Below are positions 1 to 14,641 of a stretch of 64,000 bases of DNA, piece after piece; position 1 is the first letter of the stretch, and each line of letters opens with the position of its first letter. Made by a program: the position numbers and the translations under genes. The stretch covers positions 687,868 to 751,867 of the forward strand of contig NW_006281108.1 in the NCBI RefSeq assembly GCF_000203795.2. Reading direction: 5' to 3'. The notes under the pieces are model-generated. The model ran no database searches. It worked only from the letters and a program-made list of their open reading frames with translations, and was not told where the DNA came from. This DNA is from Batrachochytrium dendrobatidis JAM81 (Eukaryota > Chytridiomycota > Chytridiomycetes > Rhizophydiales).

Positions 1-3000
1 TGTTTAGGCACCTCTCCGCGACGAAGTAATGATGTAAGGAGTCGCGTACTGTTTGTATGCTGATCTTTTCCAACTAAAATAAAGTCAAGAGACGTAAGAT
101 CTGACCTAATTGTCGCAAGTAATTTTGCAGCCGTTTCGGTTTCAGAACCAATAAAGCGCATCAGTGGGTCGGTAGCATCCGGTGCATTAAATTCTGGCAA
201 ATTCTGGTACAATAATAGCCAATTTCAAATATAGCAAATAGTTAGTTGCAGACAACACATTTATAAAAGCAGTGCATTTAGGTGCAAGTAAACAAACCTT
301 TGGTAAGCTATCGAGCCACTTTTTAATCAATTCGCGCATTGTGGTAGACCAGTTGGATGGATTGCCAGTTTTTGCCGAGTTTTCAACATTCGATAAACGC
401 TCGTTCATGCATCGCAATTTACTCAGTAATGTAGTACTTTTGAATTGCTTCAATAAAATATCTGAATCAGCAGGAAGGCCAATCCAACTTGGAGGCAAAG
501 TATCTTTGAGCTCATTGACCCAGGCAGAAAATTGCTCCAGTTTGATGCCATCTGGACACATTACCGTTGGCTCCAGACCATTACTGCTCTCTACCCCATC
601 TACAAGCACAAATTCACGTTCGAAAATTGCAGGAGTAAAAATTTCATCTACAAGTACATCTAGTGTTTTTTGATCTCCAACAACATCAATCTTGCCACCA
701 TACACGTTCTGTGATATCAAACTCTTCAATGCTGTCCATGGAATTTGTTTAGGAGAAATACTTGATTTGCCATTACTGACATTCACCAGCCATGCATCAA
801 TGAGATGAAGAGCCATGTCATAATCTGCATCGTTGAAATCATAAGATTTTGTCCATCCTACTGGGAGATACCTCAGACGTTCAAGAATAATTGCGTGTAA
901 CCATGAAAGCATGAAAAACAATCGGGTTTTTTCAGATGGACCCGTCAAAATAAGAGATTGTGGAATACTGGAAAGAGATTCACTCATACTTGCTTTGATC
1001 CCAGCAGGTGGCTCAAATACCAAGTTTCTTGACCGGCGGAGAAGGTTAAGCGGTAGTTTGGATGAGATTTCCAACGTCAAGAATAACTTCAATGTACTTC
1101 CTACAGGAAACGAGTGTAATTTTTTTTCAAGCTGGCTTAACCACGATAGCGACAAATGTGCGTTCTTGAGTAACACCCACGATGTGGATTGTAACGCCCC
1201 TGCAATGGCAGTTTCTGCAAGTTTAAATCCCTCGTTGGAACCAAGAGCAACAGAAACCAGTCGCTGGCCGCTTTGGGAAGCTAGAATTTCAACACGAGAA
1301 CTTGTATCGTATCCAGAATCCGAGCACAAAATAATTGGTGTCACGCCAGTAGTTTCTTCAATCACACGTGCAAGTTTGTCATCTGTAGATATAATCGGGA
1401 ACGTGGATCCAAATACAGCTTCAAAGAAAAGCGACAATGATTCCATCAATCTATCTGGTCGAATACATTTGATAATCAACAGCGAATAAAACGCATTGCT
1501 TGATGCATCATGCGTGTCGTTTTGTTTCCAGCACACGGGAATCTTTTCTTCAGGTCTCAATTCACTGTGCACAAGTCGTCTCCATGTATCTTTGTTGGCA
1601 ATAATACTGTGCTCTAGTTCAGAAAACGGTTTGATTTGGCACAGTTCTGACAATTTGCAAGCAGCATCATGCCCTACAATTTCATCAAGAGCCGTACTGC
1701 CTCCCTGATGAACAACACTGTTACTGCCATGAAGCAAAAACAAAAACTCGGTTTCAGTAATTGCCGCAGAAGTGCTTTGTTGCTTAATTTGTGCAATGAG
1801 CATTCCAAAAACAAGAATATCGTGCTGTCGCAGCGATCGTGACACTCGCTGGAAAGCAGTCATAAACATATCTTGCTCGAGAATTTCCAATCGCGCCGCC
1901 TTGCTTGTCTTGCCAGCTAAACGAGGGTTGTTTTTTAAAACCTTTTCAAAAATCTCGAAAAAAAAGTTGAGCGCAAACTGATATATACTTTCCAAACTGC
2001 TAAGCTGCTCCATTGCAAAGTAGATGGATGAGCACGATTCGGCCAAGAGTGTATACTGAGAGCTTACTGCCTCGACTTCTTGCATGATAATGTCAGTTTC
2101 TTGCACTTTAGATACAATCTCACTTGCTTCTTTTTTAAGAACTTCAAGAGTGCTGATGACATTATCGTCATCAAGAATATTACCCTTGGATTCGTTGAGT
2201 GATATAAGAAGTGCTTTTTCAAGATGGTGAAGACGAATTTGAAATTCTCCTTGCATCCGCACAAGATCCGTTCGCTTAGCATCCACATCGGGTCTCTCAG
2301 CTTTTAGCAAATGATCAAGACACTGTAGCTGAAGTGACGCGGGAGTAATGGTGAAATTGACAAACGTGACACGGCTAGCAATATCTGGAGAGAATGCCAG
2401 TGATGGATTTCGAGTAGATAAAAACATAGTAAATGTAGGAGAGTAATCAATCTCCTTATTTCCCAGGCGGCAAAGCGTACGACCTCCACTACGACGTAAC
2501 TCTTTGTTGAGAATAGAGTTGATAACAGGGTCAAAATCCTCTGCGTCTTGAATCAATATAGGATTGCCGAATCGCAATGCACTTTCCACAGTCTTTAAAA
2601 ATGCATTGTCTCTAAAACTTGTAACAGTAATGCTTTTTGTTTTAAATTCGTTCAAAATAAACACCAAGGCTTGGCCAGACGGATCAATCACTAATGGATA
2701 TCGTTGACACTGCTTCAACATCACTGCATTTTCAATGCATAGATTATCAGCAGGCAGCGAGTTCTTGATCCATGATGCGCGCTCCTCTGTTGAAGCAAGA
2801 TATTCTGGTAGCGACAAGTTCAAGTTGTATCTTACTCCAGCACTTTGCATTTGGTTCTTCCAAGTTTGCAGCAAATTCATACGATCTTTTTGATCATAGT
2901 ATCCTGCATAGGCTAAAAATGCACTTGCTAGCAGCACGTCGCCAACAAGCGTCTCCATTTGTTGTCCAAATGATTCTCGAGACTCCTCCCATCGACCACG

Positions 3001-6000
3001 TTCAGATGACAAATTATCAAGAACTCGCATTGATCGATCAACACGGTCCTTGACCAGCTGCATCTCTTGTTTTAGCATCTGTGTCTCGCTAATCAGTACA
3101 GCATATTCTCCTTTGTAAACCCCAATGCTCTGTTCAAGCTCGCTGATCATCTGGTCAATAGAACTTGCTTTTTGTTTGGTTTCTTCAGCTGATTGTTCAA
3201 GTTGTTGGACTTCTTCACGTAAAGGCCCAACTTTTTCAAGAATCTCAGCGTAGGAATATTGCGCAATAACCCATTGCACAAGAGGTCCGCAAGCCTTGCT
3301 TGCCCTGTTAACAGTTTCAAAAGTAAAATTGGGATCACTTAGATACGTAGCAAAAATCTCATTCCGAATTTTGCGACTCAGCGACCCAGTCTCGTAATTT
3401 ACAATACTGGATATAAAATCATCACGACGAAGAACGGCTTGAACGGCTTTCCACGAGTCTACTTTGTTTCCGAGTAGAATACAAACAGATTCCATGGCCA
3501 TTTTAACTGCACTGGGTGGGTTTCCCATAGACCGAACTTCAGTGAGATGCTGCTTCTTGATACCCCGAACACTCTCTTGAGCTTCAAGAACGGCCGGTTC
3601 AGCCTTTTCCAAATCCGCCAAAACAACTTTGCGTCTAGATTCAATCTCTGCGTTTTGCTCTACAAGCGCAGTTTGTATTTGCATCGATGCACTTCGCTTA
3701 CTTTCCGCCTCTTGTTGATCTTCAACCATTTTTTCAAGCTTTTCATTTGCTTGGATTGTTTTTTTCTCTAGCTCGCTTTTTTTAACAGCCAAGCTGGATC
3801 GTAACTCTTCGACCTGAAGGACAGTATCCCGCAGTTTATCAAGACCAACAATCAAATGGCGTTGCCGCTCCTCCAACTCAAATCGCTTTTTGCGATAGAT
3901 ATGCACAAATCCAGTCACAAAATCAAGAAACTGTCTTGGAGTAACAAAAATAGGTACACTCTGTCGCGCCTTGATTTTCTCGTTCAAGTTGCGGAGCAGC
4001 TGGTGGACGTAGACAAATAAATCAAGTAGCGTATCTCTGAATGTAATCGGACTGTTGAGTCCCGGCAGCATAGTGATATATTTTGGAGGAAGAACAAAAG
4101 TATTATCGTCTAGATCGAGGGTATGGGTAAAATCCTGCCCAACCTGGAAAAATGCCTGAGTATCCCAGTCACCATACCAATCTAGTACACAGCGATTAAA
4201 CAATGCAGGAGAAGTTGTAGCTTTACTGGTCAATGACCCATCAGGCGGATTCATGGTAAAGACTATATGTAGATTACGCATAACTTGTTGTTTGAACCAT
4301 TGGTACAGCTCGTCGTGTAAATCAAGTGTAAGACCCTCACGCTGACTAGCTTCTTTACAAGCAGACATCAACGAAGTAAACTCGTCGCCTTCAAATAGAC
4401 CAGGGATCTCAGCGTTTGCAAGAAGAGTATTCATTCTCTCGATAAACGAAGACTCGAAAATACTGCCCTCATCCAAAATAAAACACAGCTTTTCGCCTTT
4501 GCAACCAGAGCGACGCAACAGCGTCCGTAAATCATCATCAAAATCAGAGGCGGTATACTTGCTATGCATGTTGGCTTGAAATACATTGATACCATTCATC
4601 CACGCAACAAATCGAGTAAGAGTGGTCTTTCCTGATCCAGAGATACCAATAATGAGCATATGTCCCTGCGATTGTCGAAACACTCGGTCGATTCTCAAAA
4701 TATGCTCCAAAGCTTTATCAAACAGCACTAGCGGAATATCCAGCTCTTCTTCATAAAACACTTGCAGGCGTGCTTTGATGAAATCACGAAGTTCGTTACG
4801 ATCCACAGATACATAGTGCTTTGATAAAAAATCAGAGTACAAAATGGGACGTTGCAAACATGTATCCACACTTGTCCCAGGAAAGTAACGAGAAGCAACA
4901 GCATTCAGTTCCGTATCCGTCCACATCTTTTCTTCATCATCAACCAATCTGTCCTGATACAATCTCAGACCTTCATGAGCCCAAGTCCGGATAAGATTAT
5001 CAATAGATACAAAATCTATTGGGTGAATGATTTCGTAGATACCTCTAATCCATCGAGACAGCTCGCGTGGTGAATAAATATAATGCGGCTGTATGTCTGG
5101 TGTAAAGCGCTTTTTAGTATTAATAAAGAACTCAACCATGGCACCTGTAAGAGCCTCGGCATAGCCACGCAAGTTTGGATGGACCTTGAGGCAGGCTCTT
5201 GCAAACGTGCTATAGATAGTTATAAGCGATTCCTGTCCAGGATAGTCTACAAACACTACAGGTGCATGCCGAAGAAACCTAGGCGTCAATGGAATCCGAC
5301 CTGGATCTGTTGGTGGATTGCACGCACCAACAAACTGAATACGTTGAACATCAACCCAAGTGCGATCAAATCGCCAAAACCCGCCATGTTCAATCAGCTG
5401 CCGCATAAATGAAATAACTCGCTGCGTACCATATTTATCTTGGCGGGGCAAATTGATTTCGTCACAAAACAGGACAAGCCAGCGGTCCGAGTCTTTGGGA
5501 GATAAGATCATGCTATTGGATGTTTTTCGATACTCACAGTTGAGTTCAAGAACACGAAGAATCATCTCAGGAGTTGTTTCGCTTGAAAAATTAAGTGGGA
5601 TAACATCAATTTCAGCCATTTTCCGAAGTGCAAAAAGCAAGGTCATGGTCTATATACATAGCCAAATATCAAACGCAATAAAATAGTTAAACATGAGTGA
5701 AATACTCGCAAAATTGTATAATTCAACGCTTTTCAATCTTACTTTTCCAGAACCAGGAGGACCACAAAGAATAACTGGACGATGCTCGGTAAGCCACACC
5801 ATGAGAATCTTTTCATGTCTTAAAGTATCAATTGTAGGAACAACTACATCTGCTCTAGTCAATGTCTGTGGATCAATATCAATTATTGGAACAACGCTAG
5901 ACCAAGATACCCATGTCCCACTCGATATATCTACATCAAAATCAAGTACAGTATCGGAAAGCGTAGGTAGCGGCATCGTGCATCTACGACTAACAAATTC

Positions 6001-9000
6001 AGCCAGCTTTTGGCGTGACTCTGACGGAGCCGAGCCACCAAAACTCCATACAAGATTGATATAAAAACTCTTTGTGATATAGTTTTCTAATGCATCAGCT
6101 GCAAGCGGAAAATCGGAATGAGTTGAATTATATCGCAAAACTACTTTAGTTGCAGCATTCATAAGCGAAAACAAATTTGACAATGCGTGCGCTTTGGAGA
6201 TTAACATCACATGGTCTAAAGATGCTGCAAAGTTTAAAGCAAGACTTAAAATTCCATTAGCCTGTAGCATAGGCTCTAGCAAATCAGCAACCTGCAACTG
6301 TGCAGGTTGGATCAATCCGGCGACATTCATGCCATCAATAGAAACTTCAGAATGAAAATCATCGTCAATTGGAAGAGACCTTGTACGTTTGAGATACTGA
6401 TCAGCAAGCATCTGTGGTGTGACAAGATCATCCGAAAACCATACCATACCACAACGGCTAATAGTTGCCGGTGTAGCCTGAAGAAGGTCCTCTACTTCAA
6501 ACAAGATACGAACATTTGGTGGAACACGCAGTCGCTCGCCGTTTGGTAGAGTGAGCATCTTGTTGTCATCAAGAACAGAGTTTAAATTTTCAACCCATTC
6601 GGGATCTACATCGCCATCAAAGATAATCCAGTGTCGTTTGGAGCTTTCTCCGCGTACATCATCAATAATCTTGCGTAGAATATGAGTAAAAACACCATCA
6701 GTCCATTCACGAGTAGTTGCATCAAGGAAACCGTATAGTTTGTCCTTATTTGATGATTTTGGTTCCAAAATATATACATGTCCATCAGCATTCTCAATTT
6801 TGTCCAAAGCCTCAAAAAGCACTTTTCGAACAAGAGATTTGCCAGACCCAGACGGGCCAACAATCATTACACCGTGGTGAATGTTTTGGATATTGTAAAG
6901 CTGAACGACCTTTTCCAGCCATTGATCAGTGACTATGAGGTGGTGGCGATCACATGCAGCAATAATTTCTTGTTTGAGTTTAGCCAATGATACATCAGTA
7001 CTTTGAATGCCAGGAAACACGTCCTTTAAAATACGGTCTGCAAGAATCACATCGGTTTTGACCAGTTTGGGAAAGACGGTCTCTTGAATGCTTTGATAGA
7101 GCACGCTTTGTTCCAACCGTGACTCTTCCAAACTATGTGACGTGGTTTGACTTGAATCAGTAAGTTGAGAAAGCCGACTACGCTGTAAGTTACCCGCACT
7201 CATAAGAACGCTTTTTAGTGCACGTAAACCAAAGTCGTAGTGATTACGTGCTGATAGCTGCTCCTTGCATATATCAAAGAATGGAATAGCTTTAGATGCA
7301 AGCACCTCGGCATGGCGAAATCCTTGTGAGAACAGCATAACTTGTGCAATAAGCAAACGATCCGGGACCGTCATGGCAACACTGCGGAATAGTTTGCGCA
7401 AATTGTCTGGTAAATTGGAACGACCAGCGTATCCAGGATTCATAGTGATGAAAATGCCCGTGTTTTTTTGCACAACTACAGACTTGCCAACAAGATCAAT
7501 CTCTTCGCGAGATTTAAGTCCGGTTTGGATAGACTGAATCTGCTGTGATACTGCAGAAAGAATACGTTCGTCCAAACGGTTAAATTCGTCAAAGCAACCC
7601 CAAGCACCGACTTGACAGAGACCAGTAAAAATACGACCCATGGATTGAAAATCAAAGTTTTCGTCACAGCAAAAAACAAGAACTAGACGTCCAAATTGGG
7701 CCCCCATAGCTTTCACACTCTCAGTTTTTCCTGTGCCGGCTGGCCCAAACGGACTACCACCTAATTGATTATGCAGTGCTTGAGCAAGAGTGAGATAGCA
7801 ACGATCAGTAAGTGGTGTTTGAACAAGTCTGTCTTGAAGACCAAGATACTCAAACCCATAATAGAACGATGCGTTAGCAAGACAGACTGATAGAGATTGC
7901 AAAGCCAGAACCTTTCGATCAAAATAAAACCTCATTTGAGAAAGCCATTCAAAATCTTGTGCACTCGATACTTTTGCCAAAATAAGCTGGCGAATAACAT
8001 CGCGCTGATGAACCAGTTCTGTAATTAAACCTTCGCATCTCTTGCGACGAATCAGTGGCAAATTACTCAATACAAGCTCTGCAAGCATGTTGATGCCTTT
8101 ATCGACCGCCTTCAAAAGCAAAGTAAGCTCCAACGAAATAGACGAAGATGTCAGTGCTTTTTCAATAGCAAGCGTCCATTTAATTTGAGCTGTAAGAAGC
8201 ACGACTTGAGATGGGTAAAAATCAATCCAAGCATCAAGCATAGGAAGCTGCACTTGTTGGCTTAAATATCCAGCAGCATCGCTATCGCAAGACTCCTCTA
8301 CATATTTGGCAAGAGATCGACTGCATTCTGCTTCCATCAAACTCAGCCATTCATGCACTCTAGTTGAAGTCGTGATGATTACAGGCTGCTTAAACAGCAC
8401 CTGTTCGCCTTCTTTAGAGCATACACCCTCAATCTGCAAAGATTCGCTCGACAAAATTACCGAATGAATGCCTGCAAACATTTTTTTGAAGTACGGCTGA
8501 AGTCGAGTAATGTCCTTTGAATTACCTAAAATATCCAACAAATCCTCATCCCCAACAAAATAAAATCTGGGAAACTTGGCACGCTCCTTTTCAAGATACT
8601 CCCCAAGTGATTTTTGAATGGCTTGAAGCATGTCTGCAAGTCTTTCCATTGATTTCTGAATATTTGGAATTGAAATTACATCCCACACAAGAGTCGATTT
8701 GTACACTTTGCGCAGCATAGCCATAAATTCAGCATCAATGGATACAAAACGGTTGCTCTCAATAGGCAAAATCTGTCGAATGTCCATGTTGCCGCTAAAT
8801 ATACCTTCTAGATAAACCCATTGACGCTGAACAACAATCCATACCTCCAAGAGTATATGAAGACGAGTGAGTTTTTCCTCGATTAAAGTGGCTTCTACCT
8901 CAAAAACCTTGTAATGCTGTGATCCACGCATAGCAGAAAGCGCTGCAAGATGATCCTCAGATTTGGTAAAAAGATCATTCCATCCCTTTACTAAACGACA

Positions 9001-12000
9001 CTTGTTTTGATAGTTGGTAAATTCAAGCGAGTAAGATGTCCAAATGGCCTTTGTTTGCTTGAGATATTCTTCAAGTGCCAATTCACCAGCAGCAATCTCA
9101 AGTACCTCGTCAATCAGCTTTTCCTTTTCCTTGAGACGAGTAGAGTTCCACAAATGACCAACTGTAAGACTGTTATGATTAAGAGACTTGAGACCAATGA
9201 TGGATAAAATACGATCCCAATGCCGTTCGCGCAAAGCATCCGATTTAAGACGCGATGCTCGAGTATGAATAGCAATGTATCCTTTAAGAGTACTATGTGT
9301 GTGTTCAAAAGCAGCATATTGACGCATACGATTCGGCATATCCTTGAGCTGTTGGATCAAAGCTTCTAAACGAGGTCGAATAGACCAACTTGTTTCTCCA
9401 AACCACAATGTGTCTTGAACGTCATCAAGAGCAGTCCAGATAGCGGAAAGCGCACCCCAAACACCACTGAGATCAGTCAGTTCATCCAACGCATGCTCCA
9501 AGTAGTTTTTAGACAAACCATCAATTTTAAGAGCTTTCTTTGCGCGAGAAAGTTGCTCAAAATCTTTACACGAGCTTGTAATGCGTGCTTCAAAGGTTTG
9601 TAAAATGGAAATAGCAGCACTGGGTTTTACTTCACCGTATATTGGCTTGTTTTGATCCCATTCGACAAGTAACTCCTTCATTTTCTTGACTACTGCAAGA
9701 TCTTCATCATGCACACGTTCTCTAAGTCGTCCCACTTGCTGATCAACAAAACGGGATTTACGAGTAAGAATTTCGCGTAAAGCACCCCAGTCAGCATTTA
9801 CCTGATCAAAGTATAGCCAGTTGGATGGAAAGTGAAACCGCTGTCGTTCAAGAATTTTTTGTCCTTGTTGAAATGTAGCAACCTGCGCACTCCATAAAAC
9901 TTCCTTTGACCGAAGATCTTCAAGAAAGATCACAAATGAAACCATGTCATTTGTAGAGGTGCCAATAGTAATATGCTCCAGCTCTAAACGTGCAGCAACA
10001 ATATCTGTGTGAAAACTACGCATGCCTGTACCCATTTTGCTACCAAATCGGTTAAGCAAATCACGCTGCCATTGATCATACTGAGCATTGACTTTGGTCT
10101 GAATATGATCATAATCTATAATTATGTTGGTAAATGTTTTGGAAGTGGTGGCAGTATCAAATGTGGATCGAGCTTTTTTCACTTCAATTAGAGTTTTCCC
10201 CCAGCAATCAAGATCATCACCGAGTGTTTCAAATACGGCATTTGGTTCAAGATCCCAAAGTGATTGATACTGCAGCCATTTTTTGACATAAGTGGATGCC
10301 TCATTGTACATATTCTCAATTACTTGATAAGCACCACGAATATCATCAATGCTCAACCGAGAAATCTGTCATTGTGATTATATATATAAAGTTTTTAAAT
10401 ATTTTAATATATACATGTTTAATCAAACAACAAATTAAAAAAACTTACCAGATTGCAATAATCCAAATTGGCCAAACTCGTATCGTTTTGGATCTGAACC
10501 AATCCCATTTCAAAAACTCTTGGTCGACGAAGCTGACCCACCACACCAAACCAGCGCTGCATCTGTCGTACCCAAAACACACGAGCATGCTCAAGTGGGG
10601 GGTCAAGATAAATGGCTTGATTGCGAATTCGAAGTTCGTGTACCAATATATCAGGTGCTTGTAAGTGGGCTGTAGATTTGTTGTCTCCACCCTTGGATGG
10701 GTTATGGAATCGGCCTGATATCCATACCTTGACCGCCCCTTTGAGTCTTTGTAAAAGAATGGTTTCAATACGTGTGTCCAAAAGCTTGGTCCATTGACTT
10801 AGATTTGCATAAGACTCGAGACTAAGTTGGCTAATCTAAAAATATCAGAGTTGTAAGAATACTGATATTGATAAACCCGATACTGTTTGAATGAGCAAAC
10901 TATTAAACGAGTCAAATATATGCACAAGACTTGCCAGTTTTTGGATGTTTGCCATAGACTTTTCAAATGCAGACTTTTCATAAGGAATAGTGGCCAGTTC
11001 TTCAACATGTGCATTGATCGAATCGGTGATTGATATAGCATCAACAGTTTTTTCTTGAAATAGAGATACTGCATGCACAAGCTCGCGCACAAACATTGCA
11101 TGCCTGTTTTCTCCAGTTGCACCGATAGCCAATACCTCGTATGTATTGATAAAATAATCCCATCGAAGCTGAATGCCTTTGGATATGAGTGTCTGAACGC
11201 TTTTATGATATGTAGCGACCAACCAACAAATTGATTTGTTTTGGGAAAGTAGATTGAGTGTCTTGTCCCAGGTACGAACAGTTTCAGCAAGCGAGACGGC
11301 AAAAGGATACACTCGCTTGGCATCCTTGGCAACATTGACAATAGGATGAGGAACAACAAACTGATGCCATAACAAATTACGAATCTCTTTGAATACCGCA
11401 ATGATTTGGTCATCAAAATTGACAGTGAGTTGAAGCTCACCTCCCCGTGCACGATTACGAGTAATATCAAAAATACGACCACCAATATTGATTTCACGGC
11501 TGGAAATGTTGGCAACCCAACGATCAAAGATTGGACGAGTGTTGAGTTGATTTTTAAATGCACGCTCTTCCTGACTCAGCTTTTGACCTTCTGCATACTG
11601 CTCCCAGCCACGACCCAAAACATCTTCGACACGTTTCATGTACTCACCTAGCTGGCGTTCAATCTGCCGAGCCCAAATGACTGAAGAAGATATGGGCATT
11701 AAATCACGCAAACGTACCATGCGTAACATTTCAACATCGTCGTGCTGAGCAGCAAATTTTTCATGGAGACGGTGAATATCTTCCTTGACGCGCTCAATCA
11801 GCTGCGTTTGATATTCATGGATAGCACCTCGAATTTTTGGACGAATGAACAAGGCATTGAACTTGGAGAATACTCGAAACATATCCGTGGCATTTCTTGC
11901 AGAAGCCAAACGATCACGCAAACGAGAAATAATCTGGCCCTCTACCTGAGCAATTCGTTCGGTATAAATATTTTCAGCTGCTACCCAGCTTTGAGTTCCC

Positions 12001-13922
12001 TCTGAAAATGTTGGATGCAATTGCACATATCAGCTAAAGCGAGCCAATTGATAATAGAATTCAAAAAAATCATACATACCTGGAGATAAATCAAGAACAT
12101 TTACACTGCGAATAGTGTCAAAGGCAGAAACAACATCCTCTTGAGCACCAGAAGCCTCCAAATCAAGATCCTTGGTTCGCTGAGCAGAGGCGCTGGTTGG
12201 AGCCAAAGAAGATTGTTTAATTGACGCAGATTCACTTTTGATTACTTTCAAAATAGTAGAGCACAGATCCTCATGCTGGCGACGAAAGATGTGAACAAAG
12301 CTAAGACGTTCTTGCAAGGGAACATGTGCCGAGTTGATTTTTAGAACAAGAAATTTTTCAGACCGCTTTCGCACAAGCTCACGAGCCACATTGATAAATT
12401 CTTTGAGTTGCTCTTCCCAAATACGAAAGACCTGATCGGTTTTTCGAATACAAAAATCAAATTCTTCCCATGGAATCATCATGATGCTACTACTAGATAA
12501 TGTTTTAAGCATTTGGGTATTAAGATCTTTGGAAATTGCTTCGATAAGTTTAAGCATACGTTTGATGGGATAAGGGGAGATTTTGAATTTCTTGTTGATA
12601 TGGCTGAAAATTAAGAGAATCGATTCACCAATTTTATCCAAATCAGTAGAGGAAAGTAAATCGTTGATTGGAAAGTCTTTCATAAGCTGATTATAACGCT
12701 GAACTTTTTCAGTCTTTTCTTTAATGCCTGTATCAGCCAAAAAGCTAACAGTAGCATGAAATCTTTTGGCAGCGCGCAAGGTGTCCAGAGTCAGCAAGAT
12801 CTCGTCGCTATGCAGCTGAAGATCTATATGGTTGAGAGCTCTTTCTAAAGCAATCCAAAACTCGATTTCCTGTCGGGCAGACCCAGATTCAGGATCACGA
12901 TCAAGCAAAGTAAGCTTTTGAATTTCCTTGATCCATTCATTAACATCGCTTTGAAGCTTGTTTAAAAAAAGAGAGTTTGACGTGACATCCCCAAGACCTT
13001 CAACGACTGGTTTGGCCTGCTGTTTATGACAGTCGATCACATATTGTCTGATTTCCGGATGAATTCTCAAAACGACTTCAGGAATAGCAACGTTATTCTG
13101 AAGCTGCACAAGTGAAAGCTCCAACTCGGCAACTTTTTTCTTTGCAAGGGAAAGTCCTGATATTCAAACATTAAATAAGTAGATTAACACATCAAAACAA
13201 ATTATACAGTAAATGACGACAGATCAAGGTCAACGCATTGCATACCCATTTTGGCGTCCTTGTCATCACGAGAAAGAGATCCAACATTAGAATCAAAAAA
13301 AGGAGAGAATGCATGCTGTAGATATCGATGAAACACAGAAAACTCATTTGAACCATCCGCATCACCTGGCAGGTTGATGACCAGCAGTTGTTCCTGCAAA
13401 GACTTTGCTTCGTGCAGGACAGGCACTCGTTTGATGATGGCGATACATGCAGAATTGGCTCTAGCTTTTGCAGGATCCTGTTCAAGTGAATAATGGGCAG
13501 TAACAGAATCTGGATACCAGGACAGCAATACAAGAGTTAGTGAATGATCTCATCAAGACAGGACAATGACAGTAAACCAATGTCAGGACAATGAACAATT
13601 GTTTTCAAAATAGCCACAATCTCGAGCCATGCAATCAGATCGACTGGTGATGGAATTGTCCAGAATACAAGCGACAACACTTGCCAGAGTCAGCCTTGAT
13701 TCTCTCTATATAAACAGCTTGCACGAGAGAGTCTGCTGCGAAATGAGCCAATCTTTCAAGCGTCGATGACTTGGATAGAAACAGTTGATTGTCTTGACCA
13801 AGCATGGCCTGAAGGAGTCGCTCAATGTAATCATATAACACAAGAGCATCTACGACCCTCACATCAGAATCTGGCTGTGACAGTGGATCTGGATGGATTG
13901 GCCCAGTATCAATAGTAGCCAT
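1..13922 (-). CDS. DYN1: Cytoplasmic dynein 1 heavy chain (C-terminal end cut by window edge)
   Basis: Force-generating subunit of the minus-end-directed microtubule motor. Exons read on the minus strand are about 13922-13690, 13527-13246, 13156-12080, 12001-10884, 10835-10449, 10365-5743, 5649-~299 and ~217-<1, giving over 4,400 residues. Four nucleotide-binding loops are visible: AAA1 GPAGTGKT (about 7721-7746) with its CFDEFNR Walker B, AAA2 GPSGSGKS (about 6840), AAA3 GPPGSGKT (split by the intron 5742-5650) and AAA4 GISGSGKT (about 4640). The antiparallel coiled-coil stalk and microtubule-binding domain lie at about 3850-3000. The C-terminal domain continues off the left edge. The AAA1 and AAA2 signatures are of cytoplasmic, not axonemal, type. 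ATG at 13922 is the first Met of the N-terminal exon. Most introns close in phase; one (10883-10836) is only 48 nt. The first intron is not resolved: its acceptor (near 13528, with a CACTAAC branch site) is clear, but I found no strong in-phase donor. Confidence 0.96.
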
Positions 13923-14293
13923 AGTTTTGAATTACAATGAGTTGTAACGCTAGCAATCACGTCGCTTTCCTCTGCTGCTGTCCAGTCTTTTATGACGATT
14001 TCAAGACGTACAATTTATGTTTTCTATCATGACTTGATGTATTTTTTATATCATATTTCTGTGAAATTGGCTATAATGGATCGTACATTTCACTCGATCG
14101 AATCTATTGTACAGTTTGTGGACTCCTTTGCAGGTTGTAGAGTGAGATGGGAACGGGTGTATGCTTTTTTGGTTGTATAGATACTGCTTTTATCATGTTT
14201 TGAAACCATTTAGACAGAATCAAGCAAGCTGCATCTTGAAAAACAAGAGTTTTTTGTTCATAGAATTGTTTTAGGTTAGCGTACAGATTCTAT

Positions 14294-14560
14294 AGGTCGA
14301 ACACTAAAACCTCACGCAGAACAAGAACAACATCAAATGAGTGCTGCTGTAGTATTGAATCGGTAAAGCAGTAGACTGGCAAATCGACCATGTCAAGTCG
14401 TCACCACAAGACACGAGCAATACATATTCCTGTTATTCAAATCAGCAATCTACCGATATTTGCAAAAAACAACACCACAAGATTAATGGTTGTTGACAGT
14501 TTTTCATTTTATATCTTCATTCCCATTGTCAACAGCTGTACATGTAATTTTTAGGCAAAA
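14294..14560 (+). repeat. Diverged copy of dispersed repeat R1
   Basis: This intergenic sequence aligns by eye, with many substitutions and indels, to 29633-29950. Shared blocks include the 'cctcac.cagaacaa' segment, 'catcaaatgagt', 'tattgaatcg', 'aatcagcaa.c.atctac' and 'cttcattc'. The same family forms the inverted repeats at 26829-27233 and 29455-29834. The rest of 13923-14641 shows no gene I can support. Confidence 0.55.
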
Positions 14561-14641
14561 GTAAATCATCAAATCTTTGCTCTGCCTATTTTTTTATCTA
14601 CAAATGCTACTTCTGATTCAGTCTAAAATTCACAGGAGACT

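Noticed and set aside
272..1489. Plus-strand open frames opposite the dynein exons
   Set aside because: They lie antisense to strongly conserved dynein coding sequence and have no domain; codon shadowing explains them.
5650..10356. Treating the two long dynein frames as separate genes
   Set aside because: The P-loop GPPGSGK/T is split exactly by a GT-AG intron (5742-5650), proving that they are exons of one gene.
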